Part shown: positions 42,694 to 54,337 of the stretch, in pieces | Layout of the letters: each line of letters opens with the position of its first letter | How positions within the stretch are numbered: position 1 is the stretch's first letter | From: Chaenocephalus aceratus | Lineage: Eukaryota > Chordata > Actinopteri > Perciformes > Channichthyidae | Reading direction: 5' to 3' | NCBI GenBank assembly: GCA_023974075.1 | Contig: JAMFTG010000205.1 | Span: 107,001 to 171,000, forward strand | Length of the DNA: 64,000 nt | Translations under genes and position numbers: made by a program | The notes under the pieces: model-generated | What the model saw: the letters and a program-made list of their open reading frames with translations, nothing else | Databases searched by the model: none | Told to the model about the DNA's origin: nothing

Positions 42694-42948
42694 TCACTCA
42701 CAGAGCGTCTCCAGGGTGGGGGTCTCCGAGGGTCTCTGGGTCTCGCCCCTCTTAGTGTCTCTTCTCTCTGGCTCTCTCTGAGCCTCTGGTCCTGCAGAAA
42801 GCAGCCGATCTGAGGAGCTCTCCTCCTCCTCGGGGGGGTTCTCCTCGTTGGACCCGGACCCCGGCAGAGCTGTGTACGTTGGGATGGCGTTAAACATGAC
42901 GAAGCCCACCATGATGACCACGAAGGAGATGATGTAGAGCGTGGAGAA
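42694..42948 (-). CDS. slc35f2: Last coding exon of SLC35F2-like transporter
   Basis: The acceptor CTCTCAG precedes it. It reads FSTLYIISFVVIMVGFVMFN, then AIPTYTALPGS, the final transmembrane helix of the SLC35F1/F2 subfamily. A hydrophilic Glu/Arg-rich C-terminal tail follows (NPPEEEESSSDRLL ... TPTLETLCE) with a stop at 42694. SFxVIMVGF is closer to SLC35F2 than to SLC35F1 as I know them. It joins the upstream exon in phase 0 (FHYS/FSTLY). SLC35F2 is a multipass solute carrier at the plasma membrane. The tail is cytoplasmic by family topology. It is intact. Confidence 0.82.
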   Translation of the reverse strand, partial: FSTLYIISFVVIMVGFVMFNAIPTYTALPGSGSNEENPPEEEESSSDRLLSAGPEAQREPERRDTKRGETQRPSETPTLETLCE

Positions 42949-43574
42949 CTGAGAGAGGAAGAGATGTTACTGAGAGACGCCATGTTTACATGTTTTATCT
43001 AACTGCGTTTTAAAAGAATCAGAATCAGGTAGGTTGACACGTACGAGCAAGTTGACGGAAATGTAATTAGATAGACTTATTCACACTCTTTCTACCACAT
43101 TCAGCTGTTTATACATAGTCCATACAGGGAAGGACGAGAGGAAAGCAAATGGGAATCAATCAAAAACAAACTAGTTTAGTTTAGCACCACTAGCATTTAG
43201 CATCCTAACAAAAACAGTCGAGGAGGCAGCTTTCATTTCCTTTTGCATAATATTAAAAAAGGGAAAGTCATGTTGATGTAAGACAACAGCCTGATACATA
43301 TCACCTTAAAAGCACATTCTAAAACAGCTAAAGTCTCCCTGACATACATGGAAGGAAAAGTGGAATACAAATGGGAATATACACAAGTTTAGTTTAGCAC
43401 TAAACCACAGCCTCCTAACAAAAACAGTCGATGGCTAATTTCCAGCTGTTCTCTGCCTTTTGCATCAAATAAGGGAAAATCATGTTGATGTAAGACAACA
43501 GCCTGATGCATATCAGCTTGAATACACGTTTGAAACAGCTAAAGTCTCCCTGACTGGTTATCAAAGTGCCTCAC
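42949..43574. other. Last intron of slc35f2-like gene
   Basis: Contains two similar halves (TTTAGTTTAGCAC, AACAAAAACAGTCGA, CATGTTGATGTAAGACAACAG at about 43175-43290 and 43385-43505), a tandem duplication of about 210 bp. Confidence 0.65.
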
Positions 43575-43729
43575 GCTGTAGTGGAAGAGGAAGAGTCCAC
43601 AGAAGAGGCTGAACAGGTCGGCGGTGAGCAGAGACAGATTCACCGCCGTGGCACTCGTCATCTTCACCACCACCGGCATGAAGCTGTACAGAGAGTACAT
43701 ACACAGAGCATACACTGCAAACCACAGGG
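43575..43729 (-). CDS. slc35f2: Penultimate coding exon of SLC35F2-like transporter
   Basis: A 155-nt exon with acceptor GTGTGTAG, directly abutting a CA/GT microsatellite, and donor TACAGC/GTGAGG. It reads [20 protein letters not shown], then [20 protein letters not shown] and [27 protein letters not shown] is the signature loop and helix of SLC35F1/F2. Earlier exons are not found anywhere to the right in this window. They either lie beyond 64 kb or are lost, so whether the gene is whole is unknown. Confidence 0.82.

Positions 43730-43730
<1 letters not shown>

Positions 43731-43787
<57 letters not shown>
43731..43787. repeat. (CA)n at slc35f2-like acceptor
   Basis: It forms the GT-rich polypyrimidine-poor tract directly upstream of the exon on the coding strand, so length changes may affect splicing. 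Confidence 0.9.
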
Positions 43788-43791
<4 letters not shown>

Positions 43792-44026
43792 CATGGATAC
43801 ATCAAATCAAATCAAATTTTATTTCTATAACACATTTAAAAACGATTTTCGGTCGAGCCAAAGTGCTGATAATAAATAACACATTACTACCGATGTAAAC
43901 AGAAGACAATCAATTACAACAGAAAATATAAAAATCAAACACAGGGAAGCGTCATGAGTCGTGCTCTGCTATGATTAGAAGGCCAGGGTGAAGAAGTGAG
44001 TTTTTAGTTTTAATTTAAAAACCACC

Positions 44027-44104
44027 ACCACCGGTATGAAGCTGTACAGAGAGTACATACACAGAGCATACACTGCAAACCACAGGGCTACACACACACA
44101 CACA

Positions 44105-44148
<44 letters not shown>
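44027..44148 (-). pseudogene. Partial duplicate of slc35f2 exon and its CA repeat
   Basis: 44031-44090 repeats the first 60 or so bases of the exon at 43670-43729 with one change (CCGGTATGAAG for CCGGCATGAAG), followed by its own CA tract (44091-44148). It lacks the rest of the exon and its donor. The intervening 43800-43990 is a LINE-type 3' tail (AAATCAAATTTTATTTCTAT). Confidence 0.8.
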
Positions 44149-44152
<4 letters not shown>

Positions 44153-46520
44153 CCATGTATACATCACTTCAGGGGACATTGACTTACATGCATTTCCTTG
44201 AGACTTATCCTAACCTTAACCATAACCCACACGTGCCTAACCCTAACCCTAAACCTTACCAAGTCTTCACCCTAAAATAAATGAGACAATGGACGTCCAC
44301 TCTCGGGAGATGTCTGACAGTCGTGCGGTTACCCAAAGTAACAGACCTAATTTTACCTTTATTTAGAGGAAATGGACCTCCAGCATGTGTCCCTGAAATG
44401 GAGGACTCAGGTTATTTCACACATCCAGGACAGATACTGGGGAAATCACCTTTCTGTGGCCCCTCCAAGACCCCCAAAGGACGGACTAATGACTTACATT
44501 ATGTCTCCCTCACATGCGCACTTCCATAACCTTGCTCACCGTGAGTCCCCGGGCCCCCGGACTTAAGCACTCCCCCACGGACTAAACCCAGATGATCACA
44601 CCCTAAAGAAACTCATGCCCCTAGTAACCCTAAAAGGGGGGTGGATTTTGCGGTGCTTTACCGTCCGCCCATCGGCATCCATATTCGGCCTTCTTCACGG
44701 CACCACCCTATATCATGTGAAGCCACCAAGCCGTGGTCCCCGAGGGAACTGGTGCCCGGAGTAAGGTCAATTGCTGAATGCCGCAGCTGACTAAGGCCGC
44801 TATGCAACAGTGGAGGATTAGGGAAACTGATATTTGCCTGGCACTCCGCGGCGAAGTGGGGAGGTGGAACTTCCACCCCGCTGCGGAACCCGTGGTGGGA
44901 CCCCTGAGTCAGACGGTTCGTCTTGGAAACGCTTCATATCGGTTCAGCCCGGGAGGTAAGAGACATGCAGGGTTACCCCCACGCAACACACCCTCCCGGC
45001 CATCAGAGTCGACCCGCAGTTCGGAGGAACCGACAGCCAGAGCACCGGCACGTGGACCTGGGGTGAGGGAATGCTCCGGTTTTGGGACAAAATTAACATG
45101 GGATCACTCCGGTCATTGTACGTACTTCGTCTCACTGGAATATTAACGGTCAGATTGAATACAACATCGAGCCAATTTCTCCGGTCAATGACGGGAGAGT
45201 TTTAAAAGTGACAAAACACTGTGTCACACATTTAAAAACACTTTACAATGTTTACCCAGGATTCAGGCACCTTCCCTGGCTTGTAAAATGTGGTGATGCG
45301 CCCTGGAGGTATCAGACTATTTAAAACATGTATACCCAGGATTCAATAACTTTTCCTGGCTTGTAAAGTGCTGTGAAGCAGCCTGTTCTCTGGGTGCAGT
45401 ATGGGTGCAAGAGCCATGCACTGCAAGGAGATCTCTGGGTGTGCTCTGTGGCTCTCACAGCCTGCTTCTCTCTGGCTGCTCTCTCCCTGTATTCACAGCA
45501 CTTTCCCCCAGCTTTCAAACACTTATTGCTGGGTATGAAAGCCTTGTGCATTACCCTGGAGCTCTGCCTAGGTGCCTTTGAGTGTGTGAGCCTGCTAACA
45601 TATTAATCAGGCGTTTTAACACTTTTTTCATGAAAATTATTTGTATTCACTATCATGGGGCTATATAAATCAAATTTCGGGTAATTAGGAGCACAATTGT
45701 AGCTTTTACTATTTAAATGTATTTGTATTATATATATTTGGGCTATTAAAGTGACATTTCTGGGTGACTTTGTCAGTTTATGGAGCTTAGCCCACAATTC
45801 CCGGAGGTTCCAGGCCGAATTTGGGAGCTCATAGGCGGCCTGCCATGCGCCCCCACCCGTGAAAAGCAGAACAAAGTCAAGAAAACGGTCAATTATATCT
45901 TAAAATAATCAAAAATGAAGTTTAAAAAATTCTCCGAGTGCCAACGGAGGAGGGGCTCCAAAAAGCTCAAGTCCTCTGCGCTTCGGGCGGAAGCCCTGGA
46001 CACATTTCCACTCCCCCGTTGCATTTTACAACGGAGAGGGGAATCGAGACCTCCCTTCCTCCGTCAAAAAAATGCATTCATGTTTTTCAAGCTACATTCC
46101 GCACGAAATCGGAAACCCAGTTTTTGAGAGGACTCAGAAAAAAAAACGACTGTGTGATTTCCTGGATGAATTCATCCGCTACATGTGCACTCTGGCTCGG
46201 ATACATGTGTTGCCTGGAGACCCCCAATCATGGTTCTTACCAAACTTTAAGTGTTTGAACTGGTCTCTGGAGGAATGTAAGGGGAGTTTGATGGGACTCT
46301 ACCTGCATTATGATGCACTATTTTCGGATACATTTTACCACTTTTGGCCCGTTTTCATGGTTCTCCAAAAAGTTAACTCAGACTTTTTCTGACTCTGGAG
46401 GAATGTGAGGGGAGTTGTCAGGGGACTCTACCCGCATTATGATGCACTATTTTTCGGATACTTTTGGCCCGTTTTCATGGTTCTCCAAAAAGTTAACTTA
46501 GACTTTTTCTGACTCTAGAG
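44149..46520. repeat. Unidentified complex repeat, left part
   Basis: 44560-44960 is inverted relative to 49455-50460. 45780-46130 is a direct copy of 51000-51330. 46262-46512 holds two tandem copies of a unit of about 125 bp (TCTGGAGGAATG to CTTTTTCTGAC) whose further copies lie at 48900-49150. A three-unit (CCCTAA) run is at about 44233-44256. I recognise no gene or RNA; the ORFs present are shared only because the DNA is repeated. Confidence 0.6.
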
Positions 46521-47889
46521 CAGGGGTTCTCAAAGTTTTGATGAGTGAGGGCCAATTTAGGTACCCAATATTGGATTGAGGGCCGCCCAAAAAAAAACGG
46601 AACACAAAATAATTCCAAAACAAATCCTTTCTTTATTGTACTAACCAATTACCGCAACTCGCGAGATGCCTAGTTGCCATGCAACCAGTAGTCTAGCAAA
46701 CTTTCCACAAGCTGTCATTCATAATTTAGGAATGACAACCCAGGGGGCGCAGTTTTACCATTCTTAACCCTCTGGAGTCTAAGGGTATTTTCTCGATTTT
46801 TAGATGTTTTCTTAAATCACCTTTTAAATGTATTTCTTCTAACATGGCACCCCATGTGTCACATATCAAAATGTTCAGGACAATCTCTGGTCTTGCTATA
46901 TATGCAGATTACTCACCTTAGAGCACTGTTTGATGAGATAAGTAGCTCAAAAGCTTAAAATGTGACATCCGATTTTTGGAAAATCTTCAAAACTCTTGTG
47001 AAAACACACATTTACTCATGTGATCGAATTGTTTTGGTGTTTTAGATTTGGTTAACAAAGTCCTAGGATCACCAAAGCAGTGAAATATTTGAATTACACT
47101 GTATATAAATGTGTTATTCATGTCTAAAATGAAAAACATTAAATTCGAATTTTGAGTAAAACAGGTGTTTATCACTCTATTTTCACCACAGCAGGGACTG
47201 AGATACATCAGGACTGAATAATGACTTCATATTACATACCAAGGTTCATGTGATGTGTACAAATACAAATTGAGCATTCAACCTTTTTTTCAACCAACAA
47301 TTTATTATAAATATGTTTTTTTCAACCAACTATTTATATAAATATAAGAAACTGGAAAATCTCACTATTTACAATATTGAACATCAGAACTTTCAACCAA
47401 CTATTCATTATAAATGTCAAGACAGTGTCAAGCTCTTTGTCTGTCTTCCAAGACAGTGGGTCTGGCTGCCGTGAAGATGGGGGTGATGGTGCATGGGCTG
47501 CTATGTAGGTGGGGGTGATGGTGCATGGGCTGCTGTGTAGGTGGGGTGTACAAGTGCTATACGAGACCTCCACGAGACCTCCTTGCTGGCTGTGGTGGAG
47601 CCTTTGTGCTGAGGTGTATCTTGACCTGGTGGCAGCCGCAGACGGAGGTGGAGGCAGCTGTAGTGATGATGGTCTGCTCGTCCTTGGTGGGGATGGCTCT
47701 GGGCCACAGTAGATCTTGACCTGGGGGCCGGCACAGATGGATGTTCTGGCTGCTGGATAAACGCCGCCTGTGTAGGACAATAATTACAACTAATTTCATT
47801 GAAATAAAGTTCAAGTAAAATGTTGCTCAAGCACAAATAACAATGCACACATAAAAATAAAGTTTGGGAGGTTGCAGAAGGAGTCACAG

Positions 47890-47971
<82 letters not shown>

Positions 47972-48899
47972 ATTTCCAGTTACTTTACATTCAGTATAAA
48001 ATCACAGACACACATAAAAGCTACATCTGATTACAAAGTCTTATCTGTACAGGACAGTATGATAAAATAATCGATGGCAAAAACTTGTCACTGTAAATGT
48101 CTCCGTTGTGGGACGAATAAATTATTCATTTAATCATCAATCAATCAATCTCACTTTTACACACCAACATAACGTTAACACAGAGTAAACGTTTGCTAAT
48201 GGAGAGTCTATTTTGTCCCAATAAAAAGTTCATGAATATCGATAACAAATATATATCAATAAACCTGTTGTTCATTTTCGCGGTATTCCCCACACATTGC
48301 GAGTACACTATTACTGTAATATTTACACTTACCCATGTCCAAATGGATCCTTGTTGTTGTCTTTGTGTTCTTCTTCTTCTTCTTCTTCTTCAGAAGAGTC
48401 GAAGACTTCAGGTTCTGAGGCTCTATCTTCACTGCTACTAGCGAAAATAATCTCTAGCGAAGTCGGCAACTGTAAAGGTTTTTTTAGCCATTTTCTCTGT
48501 CTCTCTCTCTCTCCTCACAGACGTAAACTGATGGGAGACACGTGGTTTATGTTTTTTTTTACTTGGTGGGTAGGCCCTTAGTGATTTCTCGATGTCCATT
48601 GGTCATTTCAGACGATGATGGCTGCCGGCCGAGATTTCCTTGACGGACACACGAATCCACCAATCCCACACAGTGTAAAGTCAAGCTGCTTTGAGCGGCC
48701 ATATTGGCTGCTGTGCCCTGGTTACAGTCTCACAGGAGATACCGCTGGAAAGCTACTCATTCTAATTCTTACTAGATACAACCACGGAGGATTAAAATAT
48801 AACGCATGCATTTCAGCGTGTCACATTAACTATCGCGGGCCGCCAGAAACATTTACGAGGGCCGCCATTGGCCCGCGGGCCGCACTTTGAGAACCCCTG
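46521..48899. mobile_element. 2.4-kb hAT element with perfect TSD, carrying nested sequence
   Basis: Ends CAGGGGTTCTCAAAGT and ACTTTGAGAACCCCTG are perfect inverted repeats. CTCTAGAG at 46513-46520 and 48900-48907 is a perfect 8-bp duplication. Inside, TTAACCCTCTGGAGTC at 46764 resembles a piggyBac end, possibly paired with TTAA at 48792. A (CA)n tract lies at 47893-47968. Confidence 0.88.
48345..48490 (-). pseudogene. Possible piggyBac transposase N-terminal exon
   Basis: The minus strand reads LEIIFASSSEDRASEPEVFD, then SSEEEEEEEHKDNNKDP, before a donor CATGG/GTAAGT. An acidic N-terminus of this sort is usual in fish piggyBac-derived transposases, but low-complexity acidity alone is weak evidence. 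No DDD domain is found. Confidence 0.3.
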
Positions 48900-48907
48900 C
48901 TCTAGAG

Positions 48908-51410
48908 GAATGTAAGGGGAGTTGTCAGGGGACTCTACCCGCCTTAAGAGACACTATTTTCGGATACAATTTATCCATACTTTTTTCCATTTTCACCCAT
49001 TTTCCCTGGTTCTCCTAAAACTTGAATCTGACTATTTTGCCTGTGGAGGAATGACATGGGAGTTGACAGGGGACTCTACCCGGGTTATGAGGCACTATTT
49101 TCGGATACTTTTTTACATTTTCACCCCTTTTGTCTGGTTCTTTTTATTTTTATTTCTGTTTTGTCCCGTTTCACCCGGTTCCTTCTACCGGGGGCACTGC
49201 CCGGTCCTGGGTGCCCCCCACCGGCCTTTGTCCAACCGTCCCCCGTCCCCCCAACTCAACCGTATTAAGGGATTTTGTCCATTTTTGCTGCATTCTTCTC
49301 CTCTGACCTCACTGATTGAATGGCAAACGCAACCCGCCATCGGAGGGTCTTCTCCCCCAGTCCACGTGCCGGTGCTCTGGCTGTTGGTTCCTCCTAACTG
49401 CGGGTTCGACTCTGATGGCCGGGAGGGTGTGCTGCGTGTGAGTAACCCTGCATGTATCTTACCTCCCGGGCCGACCGATATGAAGCATTTCCAAGACGAA
49501 CCGTCTGACTCAGGGGTCCCACCACAGGTTCCGCAGCAGGGTGGAAGTTCCACCTCCCCACTTCGCCGCAGAGTATCAGGCAAACATCAGTTTCTCTAAT
49601 CCTCCACTGTTGCATAGCGGCCTTAGTCGGCTGCGGCATTCAGCAATTGGCCTTGCTCTGGGCACCAGTTCCCTCGGGGACCACGGCTCGGTGGCTTCAC
49701 ATGATATAGGGTGGACCCTATTTCATCACAGGCTACCTGTTTGATCCTGCATAACAACCACATATGCTTGTCTGCAAAGAGGGAACTGCCTGGTCCTTCC
49801 CTGGTGTTCCTCTACGGCTATTGTCCAGCCGTCAGCTGTGTCAGCAAATTTGACCCGCCATCGGAGGGCCTCCTCCCCGGGTCCACGTGCCGGTGCTTGG
49901 CGGTCAGAAGAATGATATTTTGCAGGACATGACGGAGCTCAGGAGTCTGCACTTTGAAGCTCCTGGAGCAGACACAAATATGTGTATTTGCCTGAATTAT
50001 AGAAATAAACAAAGAATGATATTTTACAGGACATGACGGAGATAGGTGTATTTTCACAGCTTTTTGGAAATACACAAATGTGATATTGCAGGGCAATACG
50101 GAGCTCATTTACCCATGTGATGTTGTGCAGTACATTACTGAGCTCATTTAACGACATGGAGTACCAGGGGCACTAAGGTCTTACCCGGATGTTCTTATGT
50201 GTTTAGTCAGAGTGAGAGTGCTTGAGTTTGGGTACACAGCTTTGCCAGGCGCACCCTCCCGTGGAAAGACAAAATATGACAAAACAGTTAAAGTGTGAAT
50301 CTCCAGCACAGGGGGGTGCTGTGAAGAAGGCCGAATATGGATGCTGATGGGTGGACGGTAAAGCACCGCAAAATCAACCCCCCTTTTAGGGTTTCCAGGG
50401 GCATGAGGTTCTGTAGGGTGTGAACATCTGGGTTTAGTCCGTGGGGGAGTGCTTAAGTCCGACAGTTTATCACTCTTCCTCCTGTACATTAGCAGATAAA
50501 AGGCATAACATACTTGAAAGAATGTTAAATAAAGAATGCTGGAAATAACTGCATCTCCATTAGCATATATGCTATGCTGAGATTGCCTTCTTCATGTCGT
50601 GAATTGCAGCTGATGTTTTAATATGGCAATTGGCAATTTGACTTATACAACATTCGCAAGTTGTACATTTGACTCATACAATAACCCACCTTCAAGTGAT
50701 GCTCTAGTTTCTTCATGTTTTGTTTTTTGCGCGCGACTGAAACTGTCTTTTCACCGACATCTCTTCACCTGCACTAGTGGCCGTATCAAAGCCATGATTG
50801 GTCAGATGTCGATTCATTGCAATGGTGTCGGGTTACAGAAGTGCTCCCCTTGTCACCTCTCACTCTTGTGGGGGGGGTGCGGAGAACTGAGCGGAGAACT
50901 GCGCACAGCAGCTGAGGCCCTCTGGGCTGGGCCCCCTGCGCAAGGCGGGGCCCCATGCAGCCTGCGTGATTGGTCTGTAGGGAGGGGCGGCCCTGACTAT
51001 AGCCCACAATTCCTGGAGGTTCCAGGCCGATTTTGGGAGCTCATAGGCGGCCTGCCATGCGCCCCCACCCGTGGAAAGCAGAAAAAAGTAAAGAAAACGG
51101 TCAATTATATCCTAAAATAATCAAAAATGAAGTTTTAAAAAATTCTCGAAAAAACTACAGAGTGCCAACGGAGGAGGGGCTCCAAAAAGCTCAAGTCTTC
51201 GGCGCTTCGGGCGGAAGTCCCGGACACTTTTCCACTCCCCCGTTGCATTTTACAACGGAGAGGGGAATCGAGACCTCCCCTCCTCCGTCAAAAAAATTCA
51301 TTCATGTTTTTCAAGCTACCATCTGCACGAAATAGGAAACTCATGGAGGAATGCATCCGCTACATGAGTGCTTTGGCTCGGATACAATTGTTCCATGGAG
51401 ACCCCCCAAC
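48908..51410. repeat. Unidentified complex repeat, right part
   Basis: Continues the repeat interrupted by the hAT element: two more copies of the 125-bp unit (48900-49150), inverted copies of 44.56-44.96 kb, and a direct copy of 45.78-46.13 kb at 51.00-51.33 kb. Near 49900-50150 the phrase ATTTTxCAGGACATxACGGAG recurs at intervals of about 60-110 bp, another degenerate tandem array. Confidence 0.6.
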
Positions 51411-51423
51411 ATGGTTCTTACCA

Positions 51424-52060
51424 TGAGTTTTCAGAAGTCTCATTGGACTCTAGGACGCTGGTTTTTAACAGAGAAGTTATGTTATCAGTCTAAGAGAGTA
51501 AATAATGAATCTGGTAAAAAGCAGATCTTAGTGTTTACACTCAACCTGTTGTTCTCCTTCTGCTCCGTCGAGCTGTAAAATGGCATCTGGCTGTCTGGCA
51601 GTCTGACTACTTTCCTTCACTTTAACACCTTCACCTGTCTGCAGCTCCACCCTTTGTGTTATAACCAGCCTTCTCAGCTGAACCAGTTCACATCCAGGGA
51701 CTCTGTTCAGTGAGATAGAGATGGAGCTAAAAACAAGCTCAAAGTTATTGAAAACATGAACACCAGTGTGGAAATAACCCAGTAAACATCCTGCATTCAA
51801 AACCTCACTGAAGTTCAAGTGTTGAGGTATTTGAGTACTCTAGTGTTAACTGTGCCTTCAATTGTTCCCTATTATATATATATATATATACATGTGTTTC
51901 TGGATTATTAACCCTGCTGCATTTATTGCATCTATTACTCTATTCTTCCAGAATATGAATCGACCTTTTTGTTATTGGCACCAAAACAAATGTATTTCAT
52001 TGATTTATGATTTCAAAGTTGTAGCCCACCATTGAACAAATAAAACATTAAATAAAAAGT
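51424..52060. repeat. Third copy of NLR promoter and first-exon block
   Basis: Matches 9470-10030 and 12270-12790 (AGAAGTCTCATTGGACTCTA onward). Here the donor after the noncoding exon reads CAGG/TTGAGT, so GT is lost, and no start-codon exon is nearby. It begins directly after the complex repeat. Confidence 0.7.
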
Positions 52061-52336
52061 GAACCATTGATGCCTGAGCTGGACCGATGTTATCCTCACC
52101 ATTTTGTTTATCTTCCTGCACATGATAGACTCTGGCCTTCTTCTTCCACCTCTGTTCATCGCTCAGGTGGAAATCACAGAAAAGACTTGAGGAGAAAACA
52201 GAGCTTGCACTACCATCTAGTGGACAAACAGAAAACTACACCCACACACTTTGAGCCCAACAGCATACTGTGAATTACTGGAAATGGTCTGTGTTTCTGA
52301 CAGACGTGGAAAATATATGTAAAAGTACACCCAAAT

Positions 52337-52507
52337 ACCTGTACTACTTCTTACATGTTGAACACAAATACCTGTACTTTCTACTTCTTACATTTTGAAC
52401 ACAAATACCTGTACTTTCTACTTCTTACACTTTGAACTCAAATACCTGTACTTTCTACTTCTTACATGTTGAACTCAAATACCTGTACTTTCTACTTCTT
52501 ACATTTT
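52337..52507. repeat. Short 37-bp minisatellite, about 4.5 copies
   Basis: Same unit and same flanks as 23383-24596, with far fewer copies. Confidence 0.9.
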
Positions 52508-52639
52508 CCAAACAGGCTGGTTCCTTTAGTTTGAATGTGTGTTAGGTGGCGTGATCATCATGATTTGCATGTCAGAGTTTTTTCAGACAGGATTTCATTC
52601 ATTAGTTCATTTATTTTATGAGTTTGATGTTAGCTTCAA

Positions 52640-53785
52640 TCTGCTGATCAAGAAGGTGGTGTTGCATAAACGGAGCTCAGAAACAAAGTGTCAGAATTTA
52701 AAAAGCACAACATTTCTTACCATTGCTTTGCAGATGATCTGCAGGTATACCTGCCTATAACAGCAAATAAGGAATCGAGGAGTGCCTTGCTTAGCTGTCT
52801 GAAAGACATAAAATCATGGATGGAAATCAACTTCTTGACTCTTAATGAAAAGAAGACAGAGATTATAATATTTGGACAGTCTGAACTCCTGGATGGCTTT
52901 AATAGTGTACTCGGCCCCTTAGCCTCCTACAGCCGTCCCTCTGTCAGAAATCTTGGAGTCATCTTTGACAACTGTTTTAAATTTGACAAACAGATAAGCT
53001 CAGTTGTCAAGACAAGCTTCTTCCAGCTGCGGCTTCTGGGGAAGGTAAAAGCCTATCTTCCTAGTAAGGAATTTGAACAGCTAATCCACTTATTTATCAC
53101 GTCTCGTTTAGACTACTGTAACTCCCTCTATATTGTTGTTGACAAGTGCTTGATCCGTCGCCTGCAGCTGGTCCAAAATGCGGCTGCCCGCCTTCTTACT
53201 GGGAAGAGACGTTATGACCACATCACACCCGTTCTGGCAGACCTTCATTGGCTTCCTGTCAGTTACAGGATCCAGTTCAAGTACTTGTTGTTTTTAAATC
53301 ATTGCATGGACTGGCACCACATTACCTGTCTGAGTTGTTGCACCGCCATGCTCCTGCTAGAGCATTGCGCTCAGCTCAGCAGAATATGTTGGTGGTTCCT
53401 CGGAGCAGGAAAAAAACCAGAGGTGACAGGGCCTTCAGTGTTGCAGCTCCCAGACTGTGGAACAGCCTCCCAGCACATATCCGGACTGTTGAGTCTATTG
53501 AACTTTTTAAATCCCAGCTAAAAACTCACCTCTTTGCAATGGCTTTTAATACTAGTTGAGCATTACATTTTTATATTTGTATGTGTTTTTTTATTTTTTT
53601 ATTTTTTTATATGTTTCTAGTTATTGTGCTTTTTATTATGTTTTTAATTATTGTTTTTATTATCGTACTCCCATTGGGCTATTCACTATTGTAGTTACTG
53701 CCTGCCCTGTACAGCACTTTGGTCAGCCGAAGGTTGTTTTAAATGTGCTATATAAATAAATAAAGATTGAGATTGAGATTGAGAA
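52640..53785 (+). mobile_element. L2-clade LINE, 5'-truncated and frameshifted
   Basis: Reads SYHCFADDLQVYLPI (the catalytic FADD box), NFLTLNEKKTEIIIFG, NLGVIFDN, then SRLDYCNSLY and ADLHWLPVSYRIQFK. It shifts frame near 53300 and ends APRLWNSLPAHIR, FKSQLKTHLFAMAFN and a stop. These are the C-terminal half of an L2-type reverse transcriptase. The element ends in a 3' UTR and (ATTGAG)n. The endonuclease domain and start of RT are missing. Confidence 0.88.
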
Positions 53786-54337
53786 TTTACTGTATGTATT
53801 TTTTTATTTAGTTATATTACATTTGTATGGATTATTTATTATTATTAATTTAATTGTATTGTTTTATCCATAACTCCATATATATCCATAACAAAGATTA
53901 TTAATTTGATTACATATTTTTTACATGTGTATGGGTTCTTTATACATGGACACAGACCCCCGTCAATAAACTGAACCCACTCTGCTCAGCTGCTCATGCA
54001 TTTCATTTTAAAGACATCACAGAATCAGAGTCAGAAAACCTTTATTAGTCCCACAGAGGGTACATGTACATGTGTTCCAGCAGAAGGAGCCAAATACAGC
54101 TTAACGTTAACTAAGAAGCATAACAACAAATATTAAAGATACTTTTTTTGTTTTTTTTTTTAAATGGCACAATTTACAAAATCCACATCCTGTAGCAGTT
54201 CTGAAGAGAACACATCTTATAGGCTTCAACAATATCTGATCACATGTCATAAAGACTACATGCACACAAAGCTTTAGCACAGTTTCAATGACACCAGGCA
54301 TGATACAAATCAACGGGAACATTTGATTGGATATTAA
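53786..54337. other. AT-rich sequence with a retroposon tail
   Basis: 54020-54110 contains CTTTATTAGTCCCACAGAGG, a common fish retroposon tail in reverse. No gene seen. Confidence 0.45.

Noticed and set aside
42294..42983. 229-codon Arg/Ser-rich ORF over the slc35f2-like end
   Set aside because: Wrong frame relative to the transporter exon; it crosses the acceptor and has low-complexity composition.
44233..44256. Telomere-like CCTAACCCTAACCCTAA
   Set aside because: Only about three units; too short to be an interstitial telomere of any significance.
47334..47965. Pro/Ser-rich ORFs inside the hAT element
   Set aside because: Low complexity, overlapping in several frames and running into a CA microsatellite; no domain recognised.
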